From NCBI RefSeq assembly GCF_022809095.1, contig NZ_JALAZE010000003.1:186001-250000 (forward strand): a stretch of DNA of 64,000 nt, given 5' to 3'. Of the stretch, positions 9,008 to 17,791 are shown one piece after another. This DNA is from Bacillus kexueae (GTDB taxonomy: Bacteria; Bacillota; Bacilli; Bacillales; Aeribacillaceae). The stretch's first letter is position 1, and every line of letters starts with the position of its first letter. A program made the translations under genes and the position numbers. The notes beneath the pieces were generated by a model. That model saw nothing but the letters and a program-made list of their open reading frames with translations. It did no database searches and had not been told where the DNA came from.

Positions 9008-10324
9008 ATGAATTCACTATCTGCAATTCAACAGACACTTTTTCAAACTCAATCATCCTTAAAAACGTCGCCTGTACAGCTTCAAGATGGTGAAGTTGTA
9101 CTAGGACGTATCATAAAGTTCTTACCAAACGACAATGCTATCGTTCAAATTGGTTCACAAACGATGAATGCCCAACTAGAAACAGCAGTCGAGGCCATGA
9201 AATCATATTGGTTTCAGGTGAGTGTAACTGGATCTAGTCGGAAATTGAAAGTGCTCGAATTTGGAGTGAAGGGGCAAACTCAATCATTACCGGAGCAATT
9301 ACTCCAAGCATATGGAGTTCCCGTTAAAAAAGAGTCGAAAGCATTCATTCAACTGTTAATGAAAAACCAAGTCCCTTTTACACAAAAGCAGTTACTTACT
9401 GGTTTACAATGGTTATTAAATCAATCCAATGAAACACCTCAACAGATTCAGCAAAATATGGATTCCCTTCTTTTTGTGTTGAAACGAAAATGGCCTATTA
9501 CACCTTTTGTTGTAGACGCAATTAAAGCTTCACGAACAAGTTCGATAACAGAGCAACTGAATACGCTAGTGCAACAGTTGGATTCTAAACCGAATAAGAC
9601 CCAAGGTGAAGAAAAACTGTTACGCGTTTTGCAGGAACTTTTTAAAAGGGACTTAGAGTCGCAATTTAATAACTCCTTAACGCTTAATCAGCCGACACAT
9701 ACGAAGCAAGACGCGGTCAAATTATTTATTCAGATGATGACGAAACAGTTAGGATTGAATACGGAGAAGGTGTTGAAAAAAGGGAACCCGAATGAACTGA
9801 AGCATCAAATTGCAACTGTTAAATCACTCATAGTAAGTGCAATCGGTGATACGGTTGAACCGTCTATACGTATGAATATGGAACTTGTGTTAGCCCAACT
9901 GAATGGCCAGTCTTTATTGACACACGATCAAGGGCCTTTTGCTTTTTTATATGTAAGTCTACCACTTTTGCTCAAAAATTGGCTTACGGATTGGAACATC
10001 CAAATGTACGGGAGGAAACAAAAAGATGGCTCCATTGATCCATCGCATTGCCGAATCGTATTCGATTTGAACTTAAAATCCATTCAAAACACGCTTGTGG
10101 ATGTTAGAATACAGCAGAAAATCGTCACGGTTCAATTGTATAATGACATATTAACGAAAGAGTTTATTACACCATTGTTACACCAAGTTAGGGGTTCTTT
10201 CGAAAAGATGGGTTACCAATTAACATCTGTAACGGTTCATCCATTTAACCGCATCGTTAATGAGCAAGAAAGTCCCCTAATTCACCAAATTCAATCTGTT
10301 GAGAAGGTAGATGTAAAAATATGA
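9008..10324 (+). CDS. ylqG: YlqG, FliK-like hook-length-control family protein
   Basis: A 438-residue protein found between rnhB and ylqH in Bacillus, without an assigned function that I can recall. The first two thirds are low-complexity and helical, rich in Gln, Thr and Leu. The last 110 or so residues (from about WNIQMYGRKQKDGSI) have a beta-alpha-beta arrangement. They resemble the C-terminal hook-length domain of FliK, including the fliK gene of this window, but with weak sequence identity. The stop overlaps the start of ylqH (ATGA). ylqH itself looks like the C-terminal domain of FlhB, the natural partner of FliK, which strengthens the FliK-like reading. Function is inferred, not shown. 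Confidence 0.8.
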   Translation: MNSLSAIQQTLFQTQSSLKTSPVQLQDGEVVLGRIIKFLPNDNAIVQIGSQTMNAQLETAVEAMKSYWFQVSVTGSSRKLKVLEFGVKGQTQSLPEQLLQAYGVPVKKESKAFIQLLMKNQVPFTQKQLLTGLQWLLNQSNETPQQIQQNMDSLLFVLKRKWPITPFVVDAIKASRTSSITEQLNTLVQQLDSKPNKTQGEEKLLRVLQELFKRDLESQFNNSLTLNQPTHTKQDAVKLFIQMMTKQLGLNTEKVLKKGNPNELKHQIATVKSLIVSAIGDTVEPSIRMNMELVLAQLNGQSLLTHDQGPFAFLYVSLPLLLKNWLTDWNIQMYGRKQKDGSIDPSHCRIVFDLNLKSIQNTLVDVRIQQKIVTVQLYNDILTKEFITPLLHQVRGSFEKMGYQLTSVTVHPFNRIVNEQESPLIHQIQSVEKVDVKI

Positions 10325-10602
10325 AAGAAAAAGCAATTGCCTTAAAATATAATGAACTGCAAGATGATGCGCCAAAAGTGGTTGCGAAAGGTGAAGGAGA
10401 CATTGCAAAACAAATAATAGAACGAGCAGAAGAGTATGGAGTTCCCGTTCAAAAAGATGAATCTCTTATTGCTCTTTTAAGTGAGGTTGACATAAACGAA
10501 CGCATCCCGGAAGAACTTTACGGAGTAGTTGCGGAGCTATTCGCATTTATCTATCAACTAGATAAAGAAGTCGGTCGAAAAAATTATGTTAAAAAAACTT
10601 AG
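10321..10602 (+). CDS. ylqH: YlqH, stand-alone FlhB cytoplasmic C-domain homologue
   Basis: A 93-residue soluble protein. Its first 80 or so residues align by eye to the part of FlhB that follows the NPTH autocleavage site. KAIALKYNELQDDAPKVVAKG parallels FAIAIKYDEEKLDAPFVVAKG of the FlhB in this window, and both end in an AELFAFIYQL/AEIIAYVYRL helix. The membrane domain and the NPTH sequence are absent. Such proteins are often called FlhX or YlqH. It might substitute for FlhB-C in export switching or act in another pathway. It overlaps ylqG by 4 bases. Confidence 0.88.
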   Translation: MKEKAIALKYNELQDDAPKVVAKGEGDIAKQIIERAEEYGVPVQKDESLIALLSEVDINERIPEELYGVVAELFAFIYQLDKEVGRKNYVKKT

Positions 10603-10659
10603 TGAAACCACTTTATTTTCAAAAAATGACAATTATCTCTCCGTTTTTTTATAGAATGG

Positions 10660-10688
10660 TAGACAATATCCAAACTATTTTATAAAAT
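10660..10688 (+). promoter_or_regulatory. SigA-type promoter for sucCD
   Basis: TAGACA (10660-10665) and TAAAAT (10683-10688) are 17 bases apart. Transcription would begin near 10695, leaving a leader of about 73 bases before sucC. Confidence 0.6.
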
Positions 10689-10701
10689 GAAAGCGCAGTC
10701 T
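10687..10701 (+). promoter_or_regulatory. cre-like CcpA operator at the sucC start point
   Basis: ATGAAAGCGCAGTCT matches the relaxed catabolite-responsive element WTGNAANCGNWNNCW at every defined position. It overlaps the end of the -10 box and the predicted start point, where CcpA binding would repress. That the TCA-cycle gene pair sucCD should be glucose-repressed fits known Bacillus physiology, but the assignment here rests on the motif only. Confidence 0.55.
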
Positions 10702-10710
10702 GTTTTCTTT

Positions 10711-10724
10711 ACCAATGTATTGGT
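10711..10724 (+). promoter_or_regulatory. Inverted repeat in the sucC leader
   Basis: ACCAATGTATTGGT is a perfect 6-base dyad with a 2-base spacer, flanked by TTTCTTT and CAGAAA, which extend the symmetry imperfectly. It lies in the predicted 5' leader, 16 bases after the start point. It could be a repressor operator or a small hairpin. I cannot assign a regulator. Confidence 0.4.
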
Positions 10725-10767
10725 CAGAAAACTTTAATTTTTCGTACATATGTTAGGAGGATGGGAT

Positions 10768-11928
10768 ATGAATATCCATGAGTACCAAGGAAAAGAACTC
10801 CTCAGAAAATATGGGGTAGCGGTTCCAAATGGAAAAGTAGCCTTTACGGCTGATGAAGCTGTAGAAGCTGCAAAAGAATTAGGAACAGATGTTGTAGTGG
10901 TGAAAGCTCAAATTCATGCTGGAGGCCGCGGAAAAGCTGGTGGAGTAAAAGTAGCAAAGAGCATTGATGAAGTACGTGAATACGCAAGTGAATTATTAGG
11001 AAAAACGCTAGTTACACATCAAACAGGTCCAGAAGGAAAAGAAGTTAAGCGACTTTTAATTGAAGAAGGCTGTGACATAAAAAAAGAATATTATATCGGT
11101 TTTGTTTTAGATCGCGCAACTTCCCGTGTCGTATTAATGGCATCTGAAGAAGGTGGAACTGAAATTGAAGAGGTAGCGGCTGAAACTCCTGAAAAGATTT
11201 TCAAAGAATATATTGACCCGGCTGTAGGATTACAAGGCTATCAAGCTCGTCGTATCGCTTTTAACATTAACATTCCGAACGAACTTGTCGGACAAGCAGT
11301 TAAATTTATGATGGGTCTATATCGCGTATTTGTTGAGAAGGATTGTTCCATTGCAGAAATTAATCCACTAGTTGTTACAGGCGATGGTAAGGTAATGGCG
11401 CTAGATGCTAAACTAAATTTTGATGGAAACGCTTTATTCCGTCAAAAAGACGTTCTAGAATATCGTGATTTAGACGAAGAAGATCCAAAGGAAATTGAAG
11501 CATCTAAATATGATTTAAGTTATATCTCCTTAGACGGAAACATCGGGTGTATGGTAAACGGTGCTGGTCTTGCCATGGCAACGATGGATATCATTAAATA
11601 TTATGGTGGAGAGCCTGCCAACTTCTTAGATGTGGGCGGTGGTGCTACTGCAGAGAAGGTAACAGAAGCATTTAAAATCATTTTATCAGACGAAAAAGTT
11701 AAAGGTATTTTCGTTAACATCTTCGGTGGAATTATGAAGTGTGACGTTATTGCTCAAGGTGTCGTTGAAGCAACAAAACAAGTAGGTTTAACGATTCCGT
11801 TAGTCGTTCGTTTAGAAGGAACGAATGTGGAGCTTGGTAAAAAGATTTTAGAAGAATCTGGATTAAATATTACTTCTGCAGAATCTATGGCAGACGGTGC
11901 CCAAAAAATCGTTTCATTAGTGAAGTAA
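10768..11928 (+). CDS. sucC: Succinyl-CoA synthetase, beta subunit (ADP-forming)
   Basis: Together with SucD it converts succinyl-CoA plus ADP and phosphate to succinate, CoA and ATP, the substrate-level phosphorylation step of the TCA cycle. The 386 residues start [20 protein letters not shown] and contain an ATP-grasp domain with [12 protein letters not shown]. The C-terminal CoA-ligase domain includes [21 protein letters not shown] and [10 protein letters not shown]. The ATG at 10768 is 7 bases after AGGAGG; the in-frame TTG/ATG-type starts further up lack this. sucD follows after 18 bases. Confidence 0.97.
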   Translation: MNIHEYQGKELLRKYGVAVPNGKVAFTADEAVEAAKELGTDVVVVKAQIHAGGRGKAGGVKVAKSIDEVREYASELLGKTLVTHQTGPEGKEVKRLLIEEGCDIKKEYYIGFVLDRATSRVVLMASEEGGTEIEEVAAETPEKIFKEYIDPAVGLQGYQARRIAFNINIPNELVGQAVKFMMGLYRVFVEKDCSIAEINPLVVTGDGKVMALDAKLNFDGNALFRQKDVLEYRDLDEEDPKEIEASKYDLSYISLDGNIGCMVNGAGLAMATMDIIKYYGGEPANFLDVGGGATAEKVTEAFKIILSDEKVKGIFVNIFGGIMKCDVIAQGVVEATKQVGLTIPLVVRLEGTNVELGKKILEESGLNITSAESMADGAQKIVSLVK

Positions 11929-11946
11929 GAAAGGCAGGGGACAAAG

Positions 11947-12849
11947 ATGAGTGTATTCATTAATAAAGATACGAAAGTAATCGTACAAGGTATTACAGGT
12001 TCAACAGCTCTTTTTCATACGAAACAAATGTTAGAGTACGGAACAAAGATTGTTGGTGGTGTAACACCAGGTAAAGGTGGTACTGAAGTAGAAGGAGTAC
12101 CTGTATTCAATACAGTTGAAGAAGCTGTAAAAGCAACAGGTGCAAACGCATCCGTAATTTACGTACCAGCTCCTTTTGCTGCAGACGCTATTATGGAAGC
12201 AGTAGATGCTGAATTGGATATTGTAATTTGTATTACAGAGCATATTCCAGTAATGGATATGGTGAAAGTTAAACGTTATATGGAAGGAAAGAAAACACGT
12301 TTAGTAGGTCCGAACTGTCCAGGTGTTATTACGCCAGGTGAATGTAAGATTGGGATTATGCCAGGATATATTCATACGAAAGGACATGTCGGCGTTGTAT
12401 CTCGCTCTGGAACATTAACATATGAAGCAGTGCACCAACTTTCCCAGGCTGGAATTGGACAATCAACTGCAGTTGGGATTGGTGGAGACCCTGTAAACGG
12501 AACGAACTTTATTGATGTTCTGAAAGCTTTTAATGAAGATCCTGAAACGTATGCTGTTATTATGATCGGTGAAATCGGTGGTACGGCTGAAGAAGAAGCA
12601 GCAGAGTGGATTAAAGCGAATATGACAAAGCCAGTAGTTGGCTTCATCGGTGGCCAAACGGCACCTCCAGGAAAGCGTATGGGGCATGCTGGAGCGATTA
12701 TTTCTGGTGGTAAGGGAACAGCAGAAGAAAAAATCAAAACGATGAATGCATGCGGCATTAAAGTAGCTGAAACTCCATCTGTTATGGGAGAAACACTCAT
12801 TTCAGTTTTAAAAGAAAAAGGCCTATATGAAAAATGTAAAACGCATTAA
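11947..12849 (+). CDS. sucD: Succinyl-CoA synthetase, alpha subunit
   Basis: This subunit carries CoA binding and the transient phosphohistidine. The 300 residues contain the N-terminal Rossmann CoA-binding domain ([35 protein letters not shown]) and the active-site signature GHAGAII with His247. [20 protein letters not shown] is also present. The length is normal. It is co-transcribed with sucC and followed by a terminator hairpin. Confidence 0.98.
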   Translation: MSVFINKDTKVIVQGITGSTALFHTKQMLEYGTKIVGGVTPGKGGTEVEGVPVFNTVEEAVKATGANASVIYVPAPFAADAIMEAVDAELDIVICITEHIPVMDMVKVKRYMEGKKTRLVGPNCPGVITPGECKIGIMPGYIHTKGHVGVVSRSGTLTYEAVHQLSQAGIGQSTAVGIGGDPVNGTNFIDVLKAFNEDPETYAVIMIGEIGGTAEEEAAEWIKANMTKPVVGFIGGQTAPPGKRMGHAGAIISGGKGTAEEKIKTMNACGIKVAETPSVMGETLISVLKEKGLYEKCKTH

Positions 12850-12855
12850 TTTTTT

Positions 12856-12889
12856 AGGAACGGAATCGACTCATTCGATTTCGTTCCTT
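12856..12889 (+). terminator. Terminator hairpin after sucD
   Basis: AGGAACGGAATCGA (12856-12869) pairs with TCGATTTCGTTCCT (12875-12888) with one G-T wobble and a short loop. The T-run after the stem is poor, so termination efficiency is uncertain, but the 14-bp stem is clear. Confidence 0.65.
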
Positions 12890-12906
12890 CCTACATAAAG
12901 GAGGTT

Positions 12907-13803
12907 TTGAATATTAATCGTATCGATCGCCTTTTGAAGCTCGTTCACTGTCCACACCTCTCCAACAAAACCATATTGAAGCTATTATGCTACGATTCAA
13001 CCTTGGAATTCTTATCGACCATTACCCCAAGAGAATTTTCTCACCTTCTCAATATTCCTATCCAAAAATCTCAATCCATTCTTACTTCATTTAATATGAT
13101 AGATGCCAATAATATAAAAAAACGCTTAAAGGAGTCTCACGTTCAAATTGTAACGCTTTTTCATTCCGAATACCCAGAGCTTTTGTCGCATATTCCAAAC
13201 CCGCCCGTTATATTGTATTGTAAAGGTGATGTTAAACTGTTAAAGAATGAACATAAGATCAGTGTAGTAGGGACGAGAAATCCAAATGATGATGGATTAA
13301 AAATAGTCAATTATTTGCTAAAGCCGATGGCGAAAGAGTGGGTAATCGTCAGTGGATTGGCAAAAGGAATTGATGTTCGATCACATGAAATTGCAATATC
13401 CGAAAATGGAAAAACCATCGCCGTTACTGCAGGAGGGTTTCATCATCTCTACCCGAGGGAACATCAAAAAATAGCAGAGAAAATCAATTTGCTCATTTCC
13501 TTATATCCTCCTGAAACGAAAGTGCAAAGATGGATGTTCCCTGAGCGAAATCGCTTAATTAGTGGCTTGAGTCATGGAACGCTTGTAGTTCAAGCGAAAA
13601 AACGTAGTGGCTCATTGATTACAGCAGATTTTGCACTGGAGCAAGGACGTGAAGTTTTTACGCCGCCATGTGCATTATTCGATACAGAATTTGATGGGAA
13701 TTTGCACTTACTACAAGAAGGTGCGACCGTAGTATATTCCTATGTCGATATCGTTAATGAGTTAAAACCACGTATGAAAATGTTTGATTTGAGAATGAAA
13801 TAA
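12907..13803 (+). CDS. dprA: DNA processing protein DprA (Smf)
   Basis: DprA loads RecA onto incoming single strands during natural transformation. The 298 residues have an N-terminal SAM-like region and a Rossmann-type core. The core shows [45 protein letters not shown] and SGSLITADFALEQGREVF. The GG and YP motif reads AGGFHHLYPREH, slightly divergent from the usual GxGxDxxYP. No C-terminal winged helix is present, as in B. subtilis. The start is unclear: TTG at 12907 is only 2 bases after a perfect AAAGGAGG, while an ATT at 12913 has ideal spacing. Confidence 0.92.
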   Translation: MNINRIDRLLKLVHCPHLSNKTILKLLCYDSTLEFLSTITPREFSHLLNIPIQKSQSILTSFNMIDANNIKKRLKESHVQIVTLFHSEYPELLSHIPNPPVILYCKGDVKLLKNEHKISVVGTRNPNDDGLKIVNYLLKPMAKEWVIVSGLAKGIDVRSHEIAISENGKTIAVTAGGFHHLYPREHQKIAEKINLLISLYPPETKVQRWMFPERNRLISGLSHGTLVVQAKKRSGSLITADFALEQGREVFTPPCALFDTEFDGNLHLLQEGATVVYSYVDIVNELKPRMKMFDLRMK

Positions 13804-13944
13804 TACAAAATGGGTCATAACAGGATGTAATAGGCTTTGACACATTTTAATACCTTTCGAATAAAATAAAGGAATTTTTTAAATCATATCGAAAAAGTGA
13901 AGATGAAGTGTTTATTTAATGAATTATAGAAAGGTGTTTGACAA

Positions 13945-13980
13945 ATGAGAACGGAATATTTAATAATAGTGGAGATTTAA
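13945..13980 (+). other. 11-codon ORF echoing the TopA N-terminus
   Basis: ATG to TAA encodes MRTEYLIIVEI, with AAAGG about 10 bases upstream. The stretch EYLIIVE resembles DYLVIVE at the start of TopA, and the DNA at 13952-13973 matches 14098-14119 in 18 of 22 positions. Most differences fall at third codon positions. It could be a decayed partial duplication of the topA start, a leader peptide, or coincidence. Confidence 0.4.
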
Positions 13981-14024
13981 TGAATAAAAAAACCTTGTTA
14001 AATTCATGAACTTGATATAAACTT

Positions 14025-14053
14025 TTGCATGCGCCAAATGCATGCTTTATAAG
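14025..14053 (+). promoter_or_regulatory. SigA-type promoter for topA
   Basis: TTGCAT (14025-14030) and TATAAG (14048-14053) are 17 bases apart. Two copies of the palindrome GCATGC lie at 14027-14032 and 14040-14045, across the -35 and the spacer. The start point would be near 14060. A second possible -35, TTGACA at 13837-13842, has only a TAAAAT at 19-base spacing. Confidence 0.6.
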
Positions 14054-14093
14054 AATAATATAGAGAGAGAATACCTCTTAAGGAGGAAAATGC

Positions 14094-16169
14094 ATGTCGG
14101 ACTATTTAGTCATAGTAGAATCACCTGCGAAAGCAAAAACAATTGAACGTTATCTAGGTAAAAAGTATAAAGTAAAGGCTTCAATGGGACATGTTCGGGA
14201 TTTACCGAAAAGTCAGATGGGGGTTGATGTTGAGGAGAACTTCTCACCTAAATATATTACGATTCGAGGAAAAGGACCTGTTTTAAAAGAGTTGAAGACA
14301 GCTGCAAAAAAAGCAAAAAAAGTGTTTCTTGCAGCCGACCCTGATCGTGAAGGAGAAGCAATTGCTTGGCATTTAGCTCATAGTTTGGACATAGATCTCG
14401 ATTCAGATTGTCGCGTAGTATTCAATGAAATTACAAAAGATGCAATAAAAGAATCCTTTAAGCATCCTCGTGCGATTAACATGGATCTTGTTGACGCCCA
14501 ACAAGCTCGTCGAATTCTCGATCGTTTAGTTGGCTATAACATTAGCCCACTTTTATGGAAAAAGGTTAAAAAAGGGTTAAGTGCTGGGCGAGTTCAATCT
14601 GTTGCTGTGCGATTAATTATTGAACGTGAAAAAGAAATCAATGCGTTTCAGCCTGAAGAATATTGGACTATTGATGCAGAATTCTTAAAAGGGAAAGAAG
14701 TTTTTGAAGCCTCTTTTTATGGTTTAAATGGGAAAAAGCTCGAGTTGAAAAATGAAGATGAAATGAAAGAGATTGTTAATCAGATCCAAGGTAACTCATT
14801 TCAAATTACAAAAGTGACGAAAAAAGAGCGGAGACGTAATCCTTCACCACCGTTTACGACATCTTCTCTGCAGCAAGAAGCTGCCCGTAAACTAAACTTT
14901 CGAGCTAAAAAGACGATGATGATTGCGCAACAATTATATGAAGGAATTGACCTAGGTAAGGAAGGAACGGTCGGTTTAATCACATACATGAGAACGGATT
15001 CAACTCGTGTATCGGATACAGCAAAACAAGAGGCGGAATCGTACATATCGGAAAAATATGGTCAAGAGTTCAAGGCTTCTAATAAAAAAGAGTCCAAAAA
15101 ACAAGGAAATGTTCAAGATGCGCACGAGGCCATCCGTCCAACATCAGCTTTTCGTGACCCAAGCAGTTTAAAAGAATTTTTAAGCCGAGATCAATTACGA
15201 TTATATAAATTAATTTGGGAACGTTTTATTGCGAGTCAAATGTCACAAGCAATTATGGATACAATGAGTGTTGACTTAACCAACAATGGATTAATCTTCC
15301 GAGCGAATGGTTCAAAAGTAAAGTTTCCTGGATTTATGAAAGTGTATGTGGAAGGTCAGGACGATCAAGTAGAAGAAAAAAATCGTCAACTTCCTGACTT
15401 AAAAGAAGGAGATTCGGTTCTAACGAAGGATATTAATCCAGCACAACACTTCACACAACCACCACCAAGGTATACAGAGGCTCGACTCGTTAAAACATTA
15501 GAAGAATTGGGGATTGGACGACCATCAACTTATGCACCAACCCTTGATACAATTCAAAAGCGTGGGTATGTTGCTTTAGAAAATAAGCGATTTATTCCAA
15601 CTGAATTAGGGGAAATTGTCGATGAACTAATGAAAGAATTTTTCCCGCAAATTTTAGATGTTGAATTTACTGCTAAAATGGAGCATAATTTGGACGAAAT
15701 AGAAGAAGGTACGGTAAACTGGGTAAAGGTAATCGATGAATTTTATCAAGATTTCGCAAAACGGTTAGAAAAAGCTGAAAATGAAATGAAAGAAGTCGAA
15801 ATAAAAGATGAATTTGTCGGTATTGACTGTGAAGAGTGTGGTTCCCCAATGGTTTACAAAATGGGAAGATACGGAAAGTTTATGGCTTGTTCCAATTTTC
15901 CAGATTGTCGAAATACAAAGCCAATCGTGAAAGAAATTGGGGTAAAATGCCCAACTTGTCATGAAGGAAACATTGTTGAGCGTAAATCAAAGAAAAAACG
16001 AGTGTTTTATGGCTGTGACCGTTACCCGGAATGTGAATTTTTATCGTGGGATAAACCAATTGCAAGGAAATGTCCAAAATGTGAGAGCCTTTTAATTGAG
16101 AAGAGGTTGAAAAAGGGCGTACAAGTTCAATGTGTTCAGTGTGACTATAAAGAGGAACCACAACAGTAA
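14094..16169 (+). CDS. topA: DNA topoisomerase I (type IA)
   Basis: Relaxes negative supercoils by single-strand passage through a covalent 5'-phosphotyrosine. The 691 residues start [22 protein letters not shown] (TOPRIM domain, with Glu9 in VES). The metal-binding DPDRE follows at D82, D84 and E86, and the active-site Tyr298 is in TYMRTDSTR. Three C-terminal four-cysteine zinc ribbons begin near residue 578 ([24 protein letters not shown]). AAGGAGG is 7 bases before the ATG. The length and zinc-ribbon count are as in B. subtilis TopA. Confidence 0.98.
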   Translation: MSDYLVIVESPAKAKTIERYLGKKYKVKASMGHVRDLPKSQMGVDVEENFSPKYITIRGKGPVLKELKTAAKKAKKVFLAADPDREGEAIAWHLAHSLDIDLDSDCRVVFNEITKDAIKESFKHPRAINMDLVDAQQARRILDRLVGYNISPLLWKKVKKGLSAGRVQSVAVRLIIEREKEINAFQPEEYWTIDAEFLKGKEVFEASFYGLNGKKLELKNEDEMKEIVNQIQGNSFQITKVTKKERRRNPSPPFTTSSLQQEAARKLNFRAKKTMMIAQQLYEGIDLGKEGTVGLITYMRTDSTRVSDTAKQEAESYISEKYGQEFKASNKKESKKQGNVQDAHEAIRPTSAFRDPSSLKEFLSRDQLRLYKLIWERFIASQMSQAIMDTMSVDLTNNGLIFRANGSKVKFPGFMKVYVEGQDDQVEEKNRQLPDLKEGDSVLTKDINPAQHFTQPPPRYTEARLVKTLEELGIGRPSTYAPTLDTIQKRGYVALENKRFIPTELGEIVDELMKEFFPQILDVEFTAKMEHNLDEIEEGTVNWVKVIDEFYQDFAKRLEKAENEMKEVEIKDEFVGIDCEECGSPMVYKMGRYGKFMACSNFPDCRNTKPIVKEIGVKCPTCHEGNIVERKSKKKRVFYGCDRYPECEFLSWDKPIARKCPKCESLLIEKRLKKGVQVQCVQCDYKEEPQQ

Positions 16170-16206
16170 TGAGCGAAGGTGAGCATCCGAGCTCACCTTT
16201 CCTCAT
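16168..16206 (+). terminator. Terminator hairpin after topA
   Basis: AAGGTGAGC (16176-16184) pairs with GCTCACCTT (16191-16199) around a 6-base loop. Outer AATGAG/CTCATT pairing extends the stem. It starts at the topA stop codon. A T-run is nearly absent. Confidence 0.6.
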
Positions 16207-16249
16207 TCAGAATTGTACATGCTTTTTCGCAATTTATTACCCATTTAGG

Positions 16250-16272
16250 AACTTGGCATCGGCCAAGTTTTT
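16250..16272 (+). terminator. Second intrinsic terminator between topA and trmFO
   Basis: AACTTGGC (16250-16257) pairs perfectly with GCCAAGTT (16262-16269) around a 4-base loop and is followed by a T-run to 16272. It lies 44 bases after the first hairpin, so the topA transcript appears to have tandem terminators. The following 150 bases to trmFO hold no promoter I can call. Confidence 0.75.
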
Positions 16273-16422
16273 CTAAGTTTTGTATTATCCTTAGATACAT
16301 TAAGTGTTTCACATAATCCCTTTTTCAAGAAGTTTGTTCCTTTTATTCATAGTTCAAGGGCATTTCTTAAGAAATTTTGTATGCACAATTTGATTACAAC
16401 AAGAAGATGGAGGAATGAAGAA

Positions 16423-17733
16423 ATGAATGATCTTATCGTTAATGTAGTTGGAGCAGGGTTAGCAGGAAGTGAGGCAGCCTGGCAGCTTGCTAAAAGAGGT
16501 ATAAAAGTACGATTATATGAAATGCGTCCGGTTAGACAAACGCCTGCACATCATACTGATAAATTTGCTGAACTAGTATGTAGCAATTCATTACGAGCGA
16601 ACACGTTAACGAATGCTGTTGGCGTTTTAAAAGAAGAAATGCGCCACCTCGATTCTGTTATTATTTCATCAGCTGACTTATGTTCAGTTCCAGCTGGAGG
16701 CGCGTTAGCTGTAGACCGCCATGAATTTGCTCAAAACGTAACAAATCGTGTTAAAGGTCATCCTAATGTTACGGTGATAAATGAAGAAATTACAGATATT
16801 CCAGAAGGCCCTACAATTATTGCTACGGGACCACTTACATCCCCAGCACTTTCTGAGAAGCTTCGATCATTAACGGGAGAAGAATATTTATACTTTTACG
16901 ATGCAGCCGCACCAATTATTGAAAAAGATACGATTGACATGAATAAAGTATATTTAAAATCCCGTTATGATAAGGGAGAAGCGGCATACTTGAACTGTCC
17001 AATGACCGAAGAAGAGTTCAATCGTTTTTACGATGCATTGATCACTGCTGAAACTGTTCCTTTAAAAGAGTTCGAGAAAGAGATTTTCTTTGAAGGATGT
17101 ATGCCAATTGAAGTCATGGCAAAGCGTGGGAAAAAGACGATGCTCTTTGGACCACTAAAACCAGTTGGATTAGAGGATCCACGAACAGGGAAACGACCAT
17201 ATGCAGTTGTACAACTTCGCCAAGATGATGCAGCGGGGACGCTTTATAACATCGTTGGATTTCAAACACACTTAAAATGGGGACCACAAAAAGAAATTAT
17301 TCGTATGATACCTGGTCTAGAAAATGCAGAAATTGTTCGTTATGGTGTTATGCATCGAAATACTTTCATAAACTCTCCTAAACTGTTGAAACGTACGTAT
17401 CAATATAAAGACCGAAACGATTTATTCTTTGCGGGTCAAATGACAGGTGTTGAAGGATATGTTGAATCAGCTGCGTCTGGTTTAGTTGCAGGGATTAATG
17501 CTGCTCACTTCGTTTTAGGAAAAGAATTAGTAGAATTTCCACAAGAAACAGCTATTGGAAGTATGGCTTATTATATAACATCAACGAATTCAAAGAACTT
17601 CCAACCGATGAATGCGAATTTTGGTCTCTTCAAAGAATTGCCAGTGAAAATTAAAAATAAGCAAGAACGAAATGAACAGCATGCGAAGAGAGCATTAGAA
17701 ACAATTCAAAAAATTTCGAAAAGTTTAGGGTAA
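16423..17733 (+). CDS. trmFO: tRNA (uracil-54-C5)-methyltransferase TrmFO
   Basis: Forms m5U54 in the T-loop of tRNA using methylenetetrahydrofolate and FADH2, unlike the SAM-dependent TrmA of enterics. The 436 residues begin with the FAD-binding motif [19 protein letters not shown]. They retain the two cysteines implicated in the B. subtilis enzyme, Cys53 ([10 protein letters not shown]) and Cys226 (EGCMPIE). GGAGG at 16409-16413 places the start at 16423; an in-frame ATG at 16381 has no ribosome binding site. A promoter for the next unit starts 5 bases after the stop. Confidence 0.97.
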   Translation: MNDLIVNVVGAGLAGSEAAWQLAKRGIKVRLYEMRPVRQTPAHHTDKFAELVCSNSLRANTLTNAVGVLKEEMRHLDSVIISSADLCSVPAGGALAVDRHEFAQNVTNRVKGHPNVTVINEEITDIPEGPTIIATGPLTSPALSEKLRSLTGEEYLYFYDAAAPIIEKDTIDMNKVYLKSRYDKGEAAYLNCPMTEEEFNRFYDALITAETVPLKEFEKEIFFEGCMPIEVMAKRGKKTMLFGPLKPVGLEDPRTGKRPYAVVQLRQDDAAGTLYNIVGFQTHLKWGPQKEIIRMIPGLENAEIVRYGVMHRNTFINSPKLLKRTYQYKDRNDLFFAGQMTGVEGYVESAASGLVAGINAAHFVLGKELVEFPQETAIGSMAYYITSTNSKNFQPMNANFGLFKELPVKIKNKQERNEQHAKRALETIQKISKSLG

Positions 17734-17737
17734 TTCA

Positions 17738-17766
17738 TTGCAAGGGCTATAAAAGTGTGTTAACAT
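17738..17766 (+). promoter_or_regulatory. Extended -10 promoter for xerC-hslVU-codY
   Basis: TTGCAA (17738-17743) and TAACAT (17761-17766) are 17 bases apart, with TGT preceding the -10. A start near 17773 fits the known separate codV-clpQ-clpY-codY operon of B. subtilis. Confidence 0.6.
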
Positions 17767-17791
17767 TTAAAAGCCTTCACGAGGTGCTGTA

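Noticed and set aside
10597-10620. Terminator after ylqH
   Set aside because: Only a 4-bp stem (AGTG/CACT) with an interrupted T-run. Too weak to call.
12372-12800. 142-codon open frame on the minus strand inside sucD
   Set aside because: Antisense to conserved sucD codons, Pro/Ala/Ser-rich composition typical of shadow frames, no ribosome binding site.
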